Numbered from the stretch's first letter, positions 24,636 to 35,022 are shown. The stretch is 64,000 bases of DNA from Lachnospiraceae bacterium (GCA_017412055.1 JAFQOW010000015.1:1-64000); one strand, 5' to 3'. The notes: generated by a model from the sequence alone, not told the origin. Numbers and translations are program-made.

Positions 24636-27600
24636 TTATTCTTTTGTACTTGCAAGTCTAAAGTCACACTTTGTTGTGTGTTTAATCTGATATAATGTGG
24701 AGTCAGCCTGTTTTAATGCTATAGCCACATCATCATGATTCTTTACATCTTTTGCGATAGCGATACCAATACTTGCTGATACATTTTTGCTGTCTGGGAT
24801 AGTTACAGTTTTGTGGATTATTCGTCCTATATCTTCTGCATAGCCACGTTTTTCAACTATGGAGCTTAATACGGTTTTAGCAATCTGTTGGCTATAATCA
24901 GCATTTACATTTTTTAGAATAATGAGGAACTCATCACCACCAAAACGAACGGCAAAACCATTGTCGTTAGCTGACTCTTTTAGAAGATTTGCAATACTCT
25001 TTAGGATGAAATCTCCTATATCGTGACCAAAGGTATCGTTATAATATTTGAAGTTATCTAAATCAATATATAAAACTGCTAAATCAACAGATTGATTATT
25101 GGCTTTTGCCTCCTCAATACTCTTTTCAACCATGCTGTGGAAACCATCTCTGTTGTATAAGCCTGTAAGATAATCAGTAATAGCAGCATTCTCAAGTTTA
25201 GTGTTGATATTTCGAATCTGCTGTTGCTTTTCTAACATTTCTAACGCATTGACAAGCTGTCTGTAAGCAAGTGAGAATATGTTAAGCTCTGATTCATCCA
25301 ATAAGTATTTATGTGTTACTGAACTCCAGTTGTTCTTCATATATATACAGCTTATAAAGAGACTATCCAGCTTTTCATTCACATAGAATGGAATACAGAC
25401 GATAGAACAGATATTGTGATTATTGAAATTGTCTATTACTACATCATACTCATGGTAGTTCTTTCTCATCTTAGAAGTAACAAAGCCTGAGTGATGAATA
25501 TTGAAGTAATCAGTTATTACTTTAAGCTGATTATCGTCTAATCTAACTGTAGAAGTATCATATTCTATATGAGCCTTATTGTTTATATACTTTATATATG
25601 TTATAGAATCAAGGTTAAAGTTAGTAGCCATGGTATTTAAACAAGAATCGATTAAGGATTCTTTAGTTTTATTCGTGATATCAGTGATTTTTTGCCATGA
25701 GTTAAGGAACTCTAACTGCTTGTTTGATGCAGCATAATTTTTACTTAAGGCAGCCTGCTTAGTTAAGATGCTGATATCTTCCAAAGTAACCTCATCAAGA
25801 ATTAGTTTGTATTTAATAGGGTGGTAGGTTCTACCTGATATAGCAGCTAAAATCTTTTGTGAATTAATGTAATAGTTCTTTTCTTCACAGAAGGTTAAGG
25901 CTTCCCTTAAAGTATCCATAGCTTTTTCTTCGTTGCCTACAGTTCTATATAATTCAGCCAATGATAATTTATATTGAACAACACTGAAGAATTGATTTCC
26001 TTCAGAACGCTTTACGTAGAAGTTGGCTATATCAAAATACTCAAAGGCTTTATCATAATCTTTATTATCTTTACATAAAAGAGCATTTACATAATGGTAT
26101 AAGAATAAATCATCATCACATAGAGTAAATGATGGGTCAGTGCTTGTAGTAACAAACTCTACGTCCTTGCTAAGAATATGACTTAGGAACTGAGCTGTAG
26201 AGTCTAAGTACAACTGGCAGTTATAGTGGTTACCTAAGCGATAACTACATAGTGTCAATAAACCAAATAATTTAGAAATATTACAAACACGTAAATCATT
26301 AAGGTGTAATGATTTTACAATCTTAAGACTCATCTGAAGATATGAAAATGCATTGTCATAATCCTCAGATAATATACAGTTAATAGACATATTATATAAT
26401 ACTTCACATATTTGTTCAGGTATATTTAGCTTATAATATATTTGAAGTGCTTTATTGTAATGATCGTGAGCTGTCTGATACTGTTCAGTGGCACAACAGT
26501 TATATCCCCAGCCCTTATAAATATCACCTTCTTTGAAAGGATCAGAGTTTCCAACCAATTCAAATAACTTTGAATAGAAGTAGTTTGAAACATCAAAACA
26601 ACCGCTTGAAGAAGAAATCATAATATTCTTTCTATAAGCGTCCATAAGAAGCTGTAAATTTTTTATAGAAATCGCTAGATCTACACCCTTCATAAAGTGA
26701 GGGAGTGTTTGGTTTAATTTGTCTACATCAGTATATAAATCTCTATCATTATCAAAAGCAAATATATATGTATGTGCCAAGTGATTGGTGTAGTTGTATT
26801 TGCTTGTTTTTTCAAGGAATGCTGTCTCTACTGGTACATCATTGGTACAGAAGAAGATATTGTTCCAACCGGACATGTTTACCATCACATCAAGTAATTC
26901 TGCTTTGAAGAGGTTATATTCATCGTCCTCTTCCTTGGCCAAACGAATGCATTTTTCAGCATGCATATGAGCTTTTAGATGTCTACCATTGTACATATAT
27001 GTCATAGCGGTAAGGTAATTGTATGTATATCCAGAATCATAAGAGTTTTCTTCTTCGTATACCTCACCCAAGGAATCACACAAAAGCTTCGCCATAGATA
27101 AGTCTTTTGCATAGATACAGTATGTAGCAAACAGTCTAAGTAATTTGTAACGTAAATTTTTATCTACAGATAATCTTTCCATCTCAAGCTTTTGGTGAAT
27201 GATTTTTCTATAGTAATCAAATTGGTCAAAATCAAGACAGTAGAAAAGATTAGTAAGTTTTCGTAAGTATTCAGGGATTTTATTTGATGTAAAATGAAAA
27301 TGTCCTGAGGAATCAATCTTAAGCTGGTCGGTAAATATACTCTCTATTATACAGTTATCGAACTTAAGTAGGTTAGTATATGCATCCCATAAATCAACCA
27401 TATGAGGTCGCACTGTATGTAAATCGTTGTAAGCTGCTAAAACTAAAAAATTGTTAAGTGTATTATTCTCATAAATATCCTTTAAAAATTCAATAGTAGA
27501 CTTGGCAGCTTTGTTAATATTGTTTATATATACAAATATGGTATGGTCTTCAGTGATAAACTTAAAAAGCTTTTTCATGTCTTCAATGAACATTTTATGT

Positions 27601-28001
27601 TCGTATTCGCATTCACTTGCAATCATATCTTCATAGCGTCTACAAACATTAATCTCAAAATAAGATTTAAATATAGAGCGGTGAAGAGGATATATGCCAC
27701 AGACAGAAAGAAAACCATCTATACCATTGAAGCGCATATCATTGACATAATATTTGTTGTACATATCTTTTATGATACCCAAAAAAGGCTCGAAAGCATC
27801 AGTCATTTCCGAACCGATAAAATTATGATAATATATCTCCATAGAACCATTCTTGCGATGCTCTATATCTTCTTCTCTTAAATCAAAAGTATTGTAATGC
27901 TTGATAACATAAATTCTTTTACAGTCACTACTGCTTCTTCGTAGGGAATTAAGTAGAGTTTCTGAAAAAGAATCAATATATTTTTTAAAGTTTTCGTTCA
28001 T
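24636..28001 (-). CDS. Large TPR-GGDEF protein, putative diguanylate cyclase
   Basis: 1121 residues on the minus strand. The C-terminal ~165 residues are a GGDEF domain with TDYLTGLYNRDGFH, DLDNFKYYNDTFGHDIGD and an intact active site GGDEF near residue 1020, so c-di-GMP synthesis is expected. The middle (about 300-780) consists of TPR-like helical repeats (for example YKGWGYNCCATEQYQTAHDHYNKAL), and residues about 800-940 resemble a GAF sensor. The N-terminal ~280 residues look like a degenerate STAND-type ATPase without a clear P-loop. No transmembrane segment is seen, so it is cytoplasmic. AGGTAGG precedes the start. The signal it senses is unknown. Confidence 0.8.
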   Translation of the reverse strand: MNENFKKYIDSFSETLLNSLRRSSSDCKRIYVIKHYNTFDLREEDIEHRKNGSMEIYYHNFIGSEMTDAFEPFLGIIKDMYNKYYVNDMRFNGIDGFLSVCGIYPLHRSIFKSYFEINVCRRYEDMIASECEYEHKMFIEDMKKLFKFITEDHTIFVYINNINKAAKSTIEFLKDIYENNTLNNFLVLAAYNDLHTVRPHMVDLWDAYTNLLKFDNCIIESIFTDQLKIDSSGHFHFTSNKIPEYLRKLTNLFYCLDFDQFDYYRKIIHQKLEMERLSVDKNLRYKLLRLFATYCIYAKDLSMAKLLCDSLGEVYEEENSYDSGYTYNYLTAMTYMYNGRHLKAHMHAEKCIRLAKEEDDEYNLFKAELLDVMVNMSGWNNIFFCTNDVPVETAFLEKTSKYNYTNHLAHTYIFAFDNDRDLYTDVDKLNQTLPHFMKGVDLAISIKNLQLLMDAYRKNIMISSSSGCFDVSNYFYSKLFELVGNSDPFKEGDIYKGWGYNCCATEQYQTAHDHYNKALQIYYKLNIPEQICEVLYNMSINCILSEDYDNAFSYLQMSLKIVKSLHLNDLRVCNISKLFGLLTLCSYRLGNHYNCQLYLDSTAQFLSHILSKDVEFVTTSTDPSFTLCDDDLFLYHYVNALLCKDNKDYDKAFEYFDIANFYVKRSEGNQFFSVVQYKLSLAELYRTVGNEEKAMDTLREALTFCEEKNYYINSQKILAAISGRTYHPIKYKLILDEVTLEDISILTKQAALSKNYAASNKQLEFLNSWQKITDITNKTKESLIDSCLNTMATNFNLDSITYIKYINNKAHIEYDTSTVRLDDNQLKVITDYFNIHHSGFVTSKMRKNYHEYDVVIDNFNNHNICSIVCIPFYVNEKLDSLFISCIYMKNNWSSVTHKYLLDESELNIFSLAYRQLVNALEMLEKQQQIRNINTKLENAAITDYLTGLYNRDGFHSMVEKSIEEAKANNQSVDLAVLYIDLDNFKYYNDTFGHDIGDFILKSIANLLKESANDNGFAVRFGGDEFLIILKNVNADYSQQIAKTVLSSIVEKRGYAEDIGRIIHKTVTIPDSKNVSASIGIAIAKDVKNHDDVAIALKQADSTLYQIKHTTKCDFRLASTKE

Positions 28002-28182
28002 AATAATACCTACCTAAAATATATAAAAATTAATATAAAAATAAACTTTCACAATTAAAAAACATTATTACGTATATAATAACACAAAAAAATATATTTT
28101 TGAAGTAAAAATTTATTGATTTGTGGAATTTATTTGATATAATAATCAGAAAGGAAACTTACACAAGTAGGAGGAAAATTTT

Positions 28183-28764
28183 GTGGTTACTACAAACGCT
28201 GGAAACAGCAATAGCAATGATAACAGACCAAGAAACAGCAGAAGTGTAGAGGGAGAAAAGAAAGAGAAGCGAATCTATACAACCGACAACCGAAATTCTG
28301 ACAGACAGAGATCTAATTTTAAGAGAGATGGTCAGGGTAAGCAGTCAGGTGAGTACAAGCCAAGAAGTGACAATGGAGAATACAAGCCACGCTCTAACAG
28401 TGGCGAATATAAGCCAAGAAGTGGTAACGGCGGTGGATATAGTAATAATCGCAATAATGGCGGTTATAGTAACAGTGGATTTGGTGGCAGAGGATTTGAT
28501 AAGGACAAGGATGAGGAAACACCAGTAAGACGTTCTAAGCCTAAGACAGATAGTAAACCAAAGGAGCAGCAGCCAGATAAGTTTGAGATTATCAATAGAA
28601 TCGAAAAAGAAAAGAAGGCTATGAAGAAGAAGCATACAGAGTCAAGAGGCGATCAAAGACCAGCAAAGCATACTGCCAGACCAAAGAGAAGTGGTAACAT
28701 AGATTGGACTAGAGAATATGAGAATGATTCATACGATGATGATGATTTAGATATGTATTTATAA
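28183..28764 (+). CDS. Basic low-complexity protein with EYKPRS repeats
   Basis: 193 residues, very hydrophilic and basic, with the hexapeptide EYKPRS three times (about residues 60-85), Gly/Asn/Tyr-rich stretches (NRNNGGYSNSGFGGRG) and Lys/Arg-rich segments, ending DDDDLDMYL. It is predicted to be disordered and could bind RNA or other acidic polymers. The start is a GTG at 28183 with AGGAGGAAAATTTT upstream. The family is not recognised, though arginine/glycine-rich tails of this kind occur on RNA-binding proteins. The gene stands alone and is divergent from the GGDEF gene. Confidence 0.6.
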   Translation: MVTTNAGNSNSNDNRPRNSRSVEGEKKEKRIYTTDNRNSDRQRSNFKRDGQGKQSGEYKPRSDNGEYKPRSNSGEYKPRSGNGGGYSNNRNNGGYSNSGFGGRGFDKDKDEETPVRRSKPKTDSKPKEQQPDKFEIINRIEKEKKAMKKKHTESRGDQRPAKHTARPKRSGNIDWTREYENDSYDDDDLDMYL

Positions 28765-28790
28765 ATTCAATTGTCGATAAGTCATAAAAG

Positions 28791-28828
28791 CAAGCAGGAA
28801 TATACAAAATATTGTATATTCCTGCTTG
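28791..28828. terminator. Long perfect hairpin
   Basis: CAAGCAGGAATATACAA (28791-28807) pairs perfectly over 17 bp with TTGTATATTCCTGCTTG, loop AATA. It may end the upstream transcript, but the T-run behind it is weak. Confidence 0.6.
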
Positions 28829-28913
28829 AAGTTTATAACGAAAATGCTTGAATATAAAGGGTTTGTGTGGTAATCTATAGAAGAGTATGTCTACAATTTA
28901 TTATGGAGGACTT

Positions 28914-30140
28914 ATGAGCAGAGTTGAATTCCTGAAGAAATTCGTCGCCTTTAATAAGAGACATAATGTACCTTTGTGGCTGATTAAAGCACAGCTTTAT
29001 GTTATCCTAGTGGTTTGTTTTATACATTATGCCATATGTAAAGGGATAAACGGAGTTAAGAGAGCTATATGCTATCCGTTTGTCAAGATGAAAGAATACT
29101 TTAAGAAAAATATTAGAACAATAGTAAAGATAGAATGTGTCGCAGCTACCATTTGTATTTCTATATTAGTTATTAGATATACAGATGGTGTGGCTATAGA
29201 TATGCCAAATGGTGCGTTGGCTGGAGAAACCTTTGTGGAAGGTGATATTATGGGTGATAATGACGATTTGGAAGATGAAAGTCATATCCATAACATAGTT
29301 AGTGGCAGTGTGTCCAATGATGAAGAAACAGAAGAGAATTCCACTGAATCTGGAGTAAATATAGAGAAACCAGAAGAGGAAGATGAAACGGAAAAAGAAA
29401 CTGTAGATTTGTCAAAGCTATTACCTTACAAGGTTATGGTTAATCGTCAGATGAATTGTGTAACTATATATACACCTGATAAAGAAGGCAATTACACAGT
29501 TCCGTATAAGGCTATGATATGTTCAACAGGTGGTGAAGCTACACCAGTGGGAACATTTAAGCTTAATCAGAAGTATGAGTTTAAAGAGTTGTTTTATAAA
29601 TCTTATGGACAGTATTGTTCGAGAATACATGGTTCAATACTTTTTCATTCATCTGGTAATAATAGCTTAAACAAAGACGATTTGAATCCAAATGATTTTA
29701 ACAACCTAGGTCTTGGCGTATCTCATGGCTGTATAAGACTTACAGTGGAGGATGCTAAGTGGATTCATGATAATTGTCCATCAGGAACAGAGGTTGTAAT
29801 TTACGATAGTGAAGAAGTAGGACCGCTTGGAAAGCCTGAATGTATCAAGGTTCCACTTGATACAAAGTGGGATCCAACAGACCCTGATGAGAATAATCCA
29901 TGGAAGGATATGAAACCAAGAATAGAGGGCGCTGTGGATAAGATAATTTATGAACTTGATAAGTTTGATTACTTAAATGGTATTAAAGCATACGATACTT
30001 GTGGTAATGACATTACTGATGAGATAGTTGTAAAAGGCGAAGTAGACTTAAATATTCCTGGAGAATATAAGGTTACATATTCAGTTGTAGACCTTTTAGG
30101 TAGAGCTGATGAGTGCACTGTTATTTATTCAGTGAGATAA
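28914..30140 (+). CDS. L,D-transpeptidase (YkuD) with C-terminal Ig-like domain
   Basis: A membrane-anchored enzyme that probably forms 3-3 cross-links in, or attaches to, peptidoglycan. One or two hydrophobic segments lie at about 20-40 and 62-80, followed by an acidic linker (about 95-165). The YkuD domain (about 170-305) carries HGSILFHSSG and the catalytic motif SHGCIRLTVEDA with Cys273. Residues about 345-408 form an Ig-like fold (VDLNIPGEYKVTYSVVDLLGRADECTV). ATG 28914 is chosen because GGAGG lies just before it. The M18 peptidase gene follows closely. Confidence 0.9.
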   Translation: MSRVEFLKKFVAFNKRHNVPLWLIKAQLYVILVVCFIHYAICKGINGVKRAICYPFVKMKEYFKKNIRTIVKIECVAATICISILVIRYTDGVAIDMPNGALAGETFVEGDIMGDNDDLEDESHIHNIVSGSVSNDEETEENSTESGVNIEKPEEEDETEKETVDLSKLLPYKVMVNRQMNCVTIYTPDKEGNYTVPYKAMICSTGGEATPVGTFKLNQKYEFKELFYKSYGQYCSRIHGSILFHSSGNNSLNKDDLNPNDFNNLGLGVSHGCIRLTVEDAKWIHDNCPSGTEVVIYDSEEVGPLGKPECIKVPLDTKWDPTDPDENNPWKDMKPRIEGAVDKIIYELDKFDYLNGIKAYDTCGNDITDEIVVKGEVDLNIPGEYKVTYSVVDLLGRADECTVIYSVR

Positions 30141-30160
30141 TTATAAAAAGGAGAGTAATG

Positions 30161-31540
30161 ATGGAGAGAGAATTAGCTTGGAATAAGTATAAGAATAAGC
30201 AGATTAAGGAAATGGAAAGTCTTTGTAAGGATTATAGAGAGTTTCTTGATAAGGGAAAGACTGAAAGAGAATGTGTTACAGAGACAATTAAAATAATTGA
30301 GAAGGCAGGATATAAAAATCTCGAAACAATTATCTCAAAGAAGCAGAAGCTTAAAACTGGCGATAAGGTATATGCTGTATGTATGGGCAAGGCTATTGCA
30401 ATGTTCAATATTGGTAAGAAAGATATAGAAGAGGGTATCAATATTTTAGGTGCACATATTGATTCGCCTAGAATAGATATAAAGCAGAATCCATTATATG
30501 AGGATTCGGATTTTGCATATCTTGATACACATTATTATGGCGGCATCAAGAAGTATCAGTGGGTAGCTATTCCTTTGGCTATTCATGGTGTGGTAGCAAA
30601 AAAGGATGGAAGTGTAGTTAATATTGTTATCGGTGAGGATGAAAAGGACCCAGTAGTTAGCATAACAGATTTACTTATTCATTTATCTTCAGAGCAGATG
30701 ACAAAGACTGCGTCAAAGGTTATAGAGGGCGAGCAGCTTGATATTCTCATAGGAAGCAAGCCACTTGCAGGTGAGGAAAAGGATGCTGTAAAGAAGAATA
30801 TTCTTAAGCTTATTAAGGATAAGTATGATATAGAAGAGGAAGATTTCCTTTCAGCTGAATTGGAGGTTGTTCCTGCTGGACCAGCAAGAGATGCAGGTAT
30901 GGATTCAAGCATGATTATGGGCTATGGTCAGGATGACAGAGTGTGTGCTTATACTTCACTTGTAGCGATGCTTGAGGTAGATAAGCCAGAGAAGACTACA
31001 TGCTGTCTCTTAGTTGATAAGGAAGAAATCGGTAGTGTAGGTGCAACTGGTATGCAGTCAAAGTTTTTTGAAAACACAGTTGCAGAGATTATCGATAGAA
31101 TAGATAAGTATAAGGAGCTTACACTTAGAAGATGTCTTACAAATTCAAGAATGTTATCTTCAGATGTAAGTGCAGCTTATGATCCTACATTTGCGTCTGC
31201 CTTTGAAAAGAAAAATGCAGCATTCTTCGGTAAGGGAATGGTATTTAATAAGTTTACAGGTAGAGGTGGAAAGTCAGGATCTAATGATGCCAATGCAGAA
31301 TATATGGCCACCATTAGAAAAATTATGGATGATGAAAAGGTTTTATTCCAGACAGCAGAGCTTGGAAAAGTAGATATAGGTGGTGGTGGTACAATTGCCT
31401 ACATTCTTTCACTTTATGGAATGGAAGTTATAGACTGTGGTGTAGCCGTGCTCAATATGCATGCTCCATGGGAAATAACAAGCAAGGCTGATATATATGA
31501 AACTAAGAATGGATATGCAGCGTTCTTAAAGAGAGCCTAA
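30161..31540 (+). CDS. M18 family aminopeptidase
   Basis: A zinc metallopeptidase of family M18 (aspartyl aminopeptidase type), cytoplasmic, that removes N-terminal, often acidic, residues from peptides. Metal ligands and active site appear in GAHIDSPRID (His and Asp), DKEEIGSVGATGMQS (catalytic Glu-Glu), DVSAAYDP and a C-terminal NMHAPWE. The 460 residues are typical. AAAGGAG precedes tandem ATG codons at 30158 and 30161. Next gene starts 30 bp on. It has no signal peptide. Confidence 0.9.
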   Translation: MERELAWNKYKNKQIKEMESLCKDYREFLDKGKTERECVTETIKIIEKAGYKNLETIISKKQKLKTGDKVYAVCMGKAIAMFNIGKKDIEEGINILGAHIDSPRIDIKQNPLYEDSDFAYLDTHYYGGIKKYQWVAIPLAIHGVVAKKDGSVVNIVIGEDEKDPVVSITDLLIHLSSEQMTKTASKVIEGEQLDILIGSKPLAGEEKDAVKKNILKLIKDKYDIEEEDFLSAELEVVPAGPARDAGMDSSMIMGYGQDDRVCAYTSLVAMLEVDKPEKTTCCLLVDKEEIGSVGATGMQSKFFENTVAEIIDRIDKYKELTLRRCLTNSRMLSSDVSAAYDPTFASAFEKKNAAFFGKGMVFNKFTGRGGKSGSNDANAEYMATIRKIMDDEKVLFQTAELGKVDIGGGGTIAYILSLYGMEVIDCGVAVLNMHAPWEITSKADIYETKNGYAAFLKRA

Positions 31541-31569
31541 TGGGGATAAATTGGAAAGGAATTGATAAT

Positions 31570-32796
31570 ATGAATTATAATGAGGCATTATCTAAGCTTA
31601 AGGAATTTGATCAGGAACATGTTCTTAAATATTATGATGAATTGGAAACTGATAAAAAGCTTGAGCTTTTAGCGCAGATTGAAGCTACAGATTTCAGCGT
31701 GGTAGCTATGTGTAAGGATGCAAATAAAGAGGTAAGCAAGGGTGAATTTTCACCACTTGCAGCCATGCAGCTTAGTGAGATAGAGGAAAAGAAGGAAGAA
31801 TTTGAGCAGGCGGGACTTAAAGCAATTAAGGCCGGTAAGGTAGGTGCAGTATTGCTTGCTGGCGGAATGGGCACAAGACTTGGCTCAGATGATCCCAAGG
31901 GAATGTATAACATAGGAATTACAAAGGATGTATTTATCTTTGAAAGACTTATTAGCAACCTTTTGGATGTAGTACGTCAGTCATCTACTTGGATTCATCT
32001 CTTTATTATGACAAGCGACAAAAATCATGAGGCTACAGTAAAGTTCTTTAAGGAAAAGGATTACTTTGGATATAATGAAGAATATGTGACTTTCTTTATG
32101 CAGGAGATGGCTCCAGCGGCTGATTATTCAGGTAAAGTATATATGGAAGAGAAGGGTAAGATAGCCACATCTCCAAATGGTAATGGTGGTTGGTTTATAT
32201 CTATGGCAAAGTGGGGCGTTCTTGACATTGTAAAGAGGGCAGGTATAGAATGGTTGAACATATTTGCAGTAGATAATGTACTTCAAAGAATTGCAGACCC
32301 TGTATTTGTAGGTGCAACTCTTCTTAATAATGCAGCTGTAGGTTCTAAGGTTGTAAAGAAAGCAGCTAAAGATGAGAAGGTTGGTGTTATGTGCTTAGAG
32401 GATGGCAAGCCTTCTATTGTAGAGTATTATGAGCTTACAGAGGAAATGATGGATGCTAAGGATGCCAATGGAGAGCCAGCATACAACTTTGGTGTTATCT
32501 TGAATTATCTTTTCAGAGTTCAGGACCTTATAGATATTATGAATAAGAATATGCCTCTTCATATTGTTGAAAAGAAGATTCCGTATATTGATGAAAATGG
32601 AGAGCTCATTAAGCCAGAGGAACCAAATGGTTATAAGTTTGAGACACTGGTATTAGATATGATTCATCTTTTAGATAGCTGTCTTCCTTTTGAGGTTATA
32701 AGAAATAAGGAATTTGCACCAATTAAGAATAAAACAGGTGTGGATTCAGTAGAATCGGCAAGAGAATTGCTTAAACAAAATGGAGTAGAATTATGA
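31570..32796 (+). CDS. UDP-sugar pyrophosphorylase (UDPGP family)
   Basis: A nucleotidyltransferase that joins UTP to a sugar 1-phosphate, most likely N-acetylglucosamine or N-acetylgalactosamine 1-phosphate, or glucose 1-phosphate. It contains the nucleotide-binding loop LLAGGMGTRLGSDDPKGMYNIG, the substrate-loop segment TSPNGNGGWF and NIFAVDNVLQRIADP. The eukaryote-like UDPGP/UAP fold makes it distinct from bacterial GlmU or GalU. The start at 31570 has AAAGGAATT upstream. Its last 4 bp overlap argS (ATGA), which shows translational coupling. Confidence 0.85.
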   Translation: MNYNEALSKLKEFDQEHVLKYYDELETDKKLELLAQIEATDFSVVAMCKDANKEVSKGEFSPLAAMQLSEIEEKKEEFEQAGLKAIKAGKVGAVLLAGGMGTRLGSDDPKGMYNIGITKDVFIFERLISNLLDVVRQSSTWIHLFIMTSDKNHEATVKFFKEKDYFGYNEEYVTFFMQEMAPAADYSGKVYMEEKGKIATSPNGNGGWFISMAKWGVLDIVKRAGIEWLNIFAVDNVLQRIADPVFVGATLLNNAAVGSKVVKKAAKDEKVGVMCLEDGKPSIVEYYELTEEMMDAKDANGEPAYNFGVILNYLFRVQDLIDIMNKNMPLHIVEKKIPYIDENGELIKPEEPNGYKFETLVLDMIHLLDSCLPFEVIRNKEFAPIKNKTGVDSVESARELLKQNGVEL

Positions 32797-34565
32797 AAAA
32801 ATTATTAGATATATTAACAGAACAGTTTGAAATCGTAATGGAAGAATGTGGATATGACAAGAAATTTGCTAAGATTACAGTTTCAAACAGACCAGATTTA
32901 TGTGAATATCAGTGTAATGGAGCAATGGCTTTAGCAAAGGCTCATAAGAAGGCGCCAATTATCATAGCCAATGAGCTTGTGGAAAAATTATCTGGCAATG
33001 ATATGTTTAAGGAGATAGAAGCCGTTAATCCAGGATTTATCAATATTAAAATAAGTGATAGCTTTATAGCTGAATATGTTGATGAAATGTCTAAGGCTGA
33101 GAATGTGGGATGTGAGAAAAATATAAAGGCTAAGAAGGTTGTCATAGATTACGGCGGACCAAATGTAGCTAAGCCACTTCATGTAGGACATCTTCGCTCA
33201 GCTATTATCGGAGAGACATTAAAGAGATTATATCGCTTCAAGGGTGATGAGGTAATCGGTGATGTTCATTTAGGCGACTGGGGACTTCAGATGGGACTTA
33301 TCATAGAGCAGCTTAGAGTTGAGCAGCCTGATTTAGTATATTTTGATGAATCATATGAAGGAGAGTATCCTAGCGAGGCTCCATTTACTATTTCAGAGCT
33401 TGAAAAGATTTACCCAACAGCTAGTGCTCGTTCTAAAGAGGATGAGGAATTTAAAGAGAAGGCTCATATGGTTACTCTTGAATTACAGAAGGGTAAGAAG
33501 GCATATAGAGCATTGTGGAAGCATATTTTAAATGTTTCTATTGCAGATTTAAAGAATAATTATAAGAATCTTAATGTTGACTTTGATGTGTGGAAGGGCG
33601 AAAGTGATGCGGAACCTTATATCCCAGCCATGGTTGATAAGATGATAGAAAGTGGTCTTGCTCATGAGAGTCAGGGAGCTATGGTAGTAGATGTAATGGA
33701 AGAAACTGACACAAAGGAAATTCCACCATGTATTATCAGAAAGTCAGATGGAGCAGCACTTTATGCCACATCAGACCTTGCAACTATTATTCAGAGAATG
33801 GAGGATTATAATCCAGAAGAGATTATCTATCTTGCAGATAAGCGTCAGGAGATGCATTTTACACAAGTATTCCGTACAGCTAAAAAGGCAGGTATCGTGG
33901 ATGATAGCGTTAAGCTTGTTTACGAGGGTTTTGGTACCATGAACGGTAAGGATAACAAGCCATTTAAGACAAGAGAAGGCGGAGTTATGCGTCTTGAAAC
34001 ACTTCTTTCAGATGTGAATGAAGTAATCTACAATAAGATTATGGAAAATCGAAGCGAGGATGAGGAAACTGCTAGAGCTACAGCTAAGATAGTAGGACTT
34101 GCCGCTGTTAAATATGGAGATTTATCAAATCAGACATCAAAGGATTACATATTTGATACTGAAAGATTTGCATCCTTCGAAGGCAATACAGGACCTTATA
34201 TCCTTTACACGATAGTACGTATTAAGTCAATTCTTGAAAAATATGCCGCTAGTGAAGGAAGCGTAGAGGATATTCAGTCTGGCGTAAATAAGGTATTAAC
34301 ACCAACTGAAAAGAGTCTTATGATGGAGCTTGCCAAGTTTAATGCTACAATTGACAGTGCATATGAGGAGCTTGCACCATATAAGATTTGTGCATATATT
34401 TATGATTTATCAAATGCATTTAATAGCTTTTATCATGACAATAAAATCCTTGCAGAAGAGGACAAGGATAAGCAGAAGGGCTTTATTAAGCTTCTTATGA
34501 TAACAAAGAAAGCTTTGGAAGTGTGTATAGATATATTGGGCTTTACAGCACCAGATAGAATGTAG
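32793..34565 (+). CDS. argS: Arginyl-tRNA synthetase
   Basis: Class I synthetase of 590 residues that charges tRNA-Arg. It shows an N-terminal additional domain, the HIGH-type motif PLHVGHLRSAIIG, and the ArgRS variant of the second motif, FKTREGGVMRLETLL, which normally lacks KMSKS. The C-terminal anticodon-binding domain ends in GFTAPDRM, a common ArgRS end. It overlaps the UDP-sugar pyrophosphorylase gene by 4 bp. No T-box is seen in front. Confidence 0.95.
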   Translation: MKKLLDILTEQFEIVMEECGYDKKFAKITVSNRPDLCEYQCNGAMALAKAHKKAPIIIANELVEKLSGNDMFKEIEAVNPGFINIKISDSFIAEYVDEMSKAENVGCEKNIKAKKVVIDYGGPNVAKPLHVGHLRSAIIGETLKRLYRFKGDEVIGDVHLGDWGLQMGLIIEQLRVEQPDLVYFDESYEGEYPSEAPFTISELEKIYPTASARSKEDEEFKEKAHMVTLELQKGKKAYRALWKHILNVSIADLKNNYKNLNVDFDVWKGESDAEPYIPAMVDKMIESGLAHESQGAMVVDVMEETDTKEIPPCIIRKSDGAALYATSDLATIIQRMEDYNPEEIIYLADKRQEMHFTQVFRTAKKAGIVDDSVKLVYEGFGTMNGKDNKPFKTREGGVMRLETLLSDVNEVIYNKIMENRSEDEETARATAKIVGLAAVKYGDLSNQTSKDYIFDTERFASFEGNTGPYILYTIVRIKSILEKYAASEGSVEDIQSGVNKVLTPTEKSLMMELAKFNATIDSAYEELAPYKICAYIYDLSNAFNSFYHDNKILAEEDKDKQKGFIKLLMITKKALEVCIDILGFTAPDRM

Positions 34566-34610
34566 TATAATCTATCTATTGGGTAAAATTTACGAAAAGA
34601 GGTATTTAAC

Positions 34611-35015
34611 ATGAGTCAGGAAAAAGTTGACAGATATAAGAAAGAGAAGGCTAATCGTAAGAAGACGATAGCAAGAGAGAAGCTTAAAAAGAAATTATAT
34701 ATTTTAGCAGGTGTTTTAGTGACAGCAGTATTTGTAGTTTGGATTGGTTGGTCAGTATATGCTGAAAAGAAGGCAGCCGAAGATGAATCAAGACAGATGT
34801 CAGAGTTTCAGGCTCAATTAGAGGAATATCTTGCGACCGCAACAGCTACAGAAAATGCTACAACAGGCAATGATACAACAACAGGTGCAGACGATAAGAC
34901 AACAGGTGCAGACGATAAGACAACAGGTGCAGACGATAAGACAACAGGTGCAGACGAGGAAACTTCTTCAGAGGAAGAGACAACTAAGGCTGCAGATGAT
35001 TCAAAAAAGGAATAA
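34611..35015 (+). CDS. Single-pass membrane protein with TTGADDK repeats
   Basis: 134 residues. A strongly basic, coiled N-terminal region (1-35) is followed by one membrane helix (about 38-58), then an acidic outside domain. The outside part has four tandem TTGADDK/E units (21-bp repeat, about 34871-34960) and ends in ETTKAADDSKKE. The layout fits a type II membrane protein of unknown function, similar in shape to septum-associated FtsL/DivIC proteins, without a clear match. AAGAGG precedes the start. A hairpin terminator follows. Confidence 0.55.
   Translation: MSQEKVDRYKKEKANRKKTIAREKLKKKLYILAGVLVTAVFVVWIGWSVYAEKKAAEDESRQMSEFQAQLEEYLATATATENATTGNDTTTGADDKTTGADDKTTGADDKTTGADEETSSEEETTKAADDSKKE
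34871..34960 (+). repeat. 21-bp tandem repeat, four copies
   Basis: ACAACAGGTGCAGACGATAAG is repeated in tandem with almost no change, coding for TTGADDK. Such perfect copies suggest recent expansion and strain variation. Confidence 0.85.
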
Positions 35016-35022
35016 TAATTAT

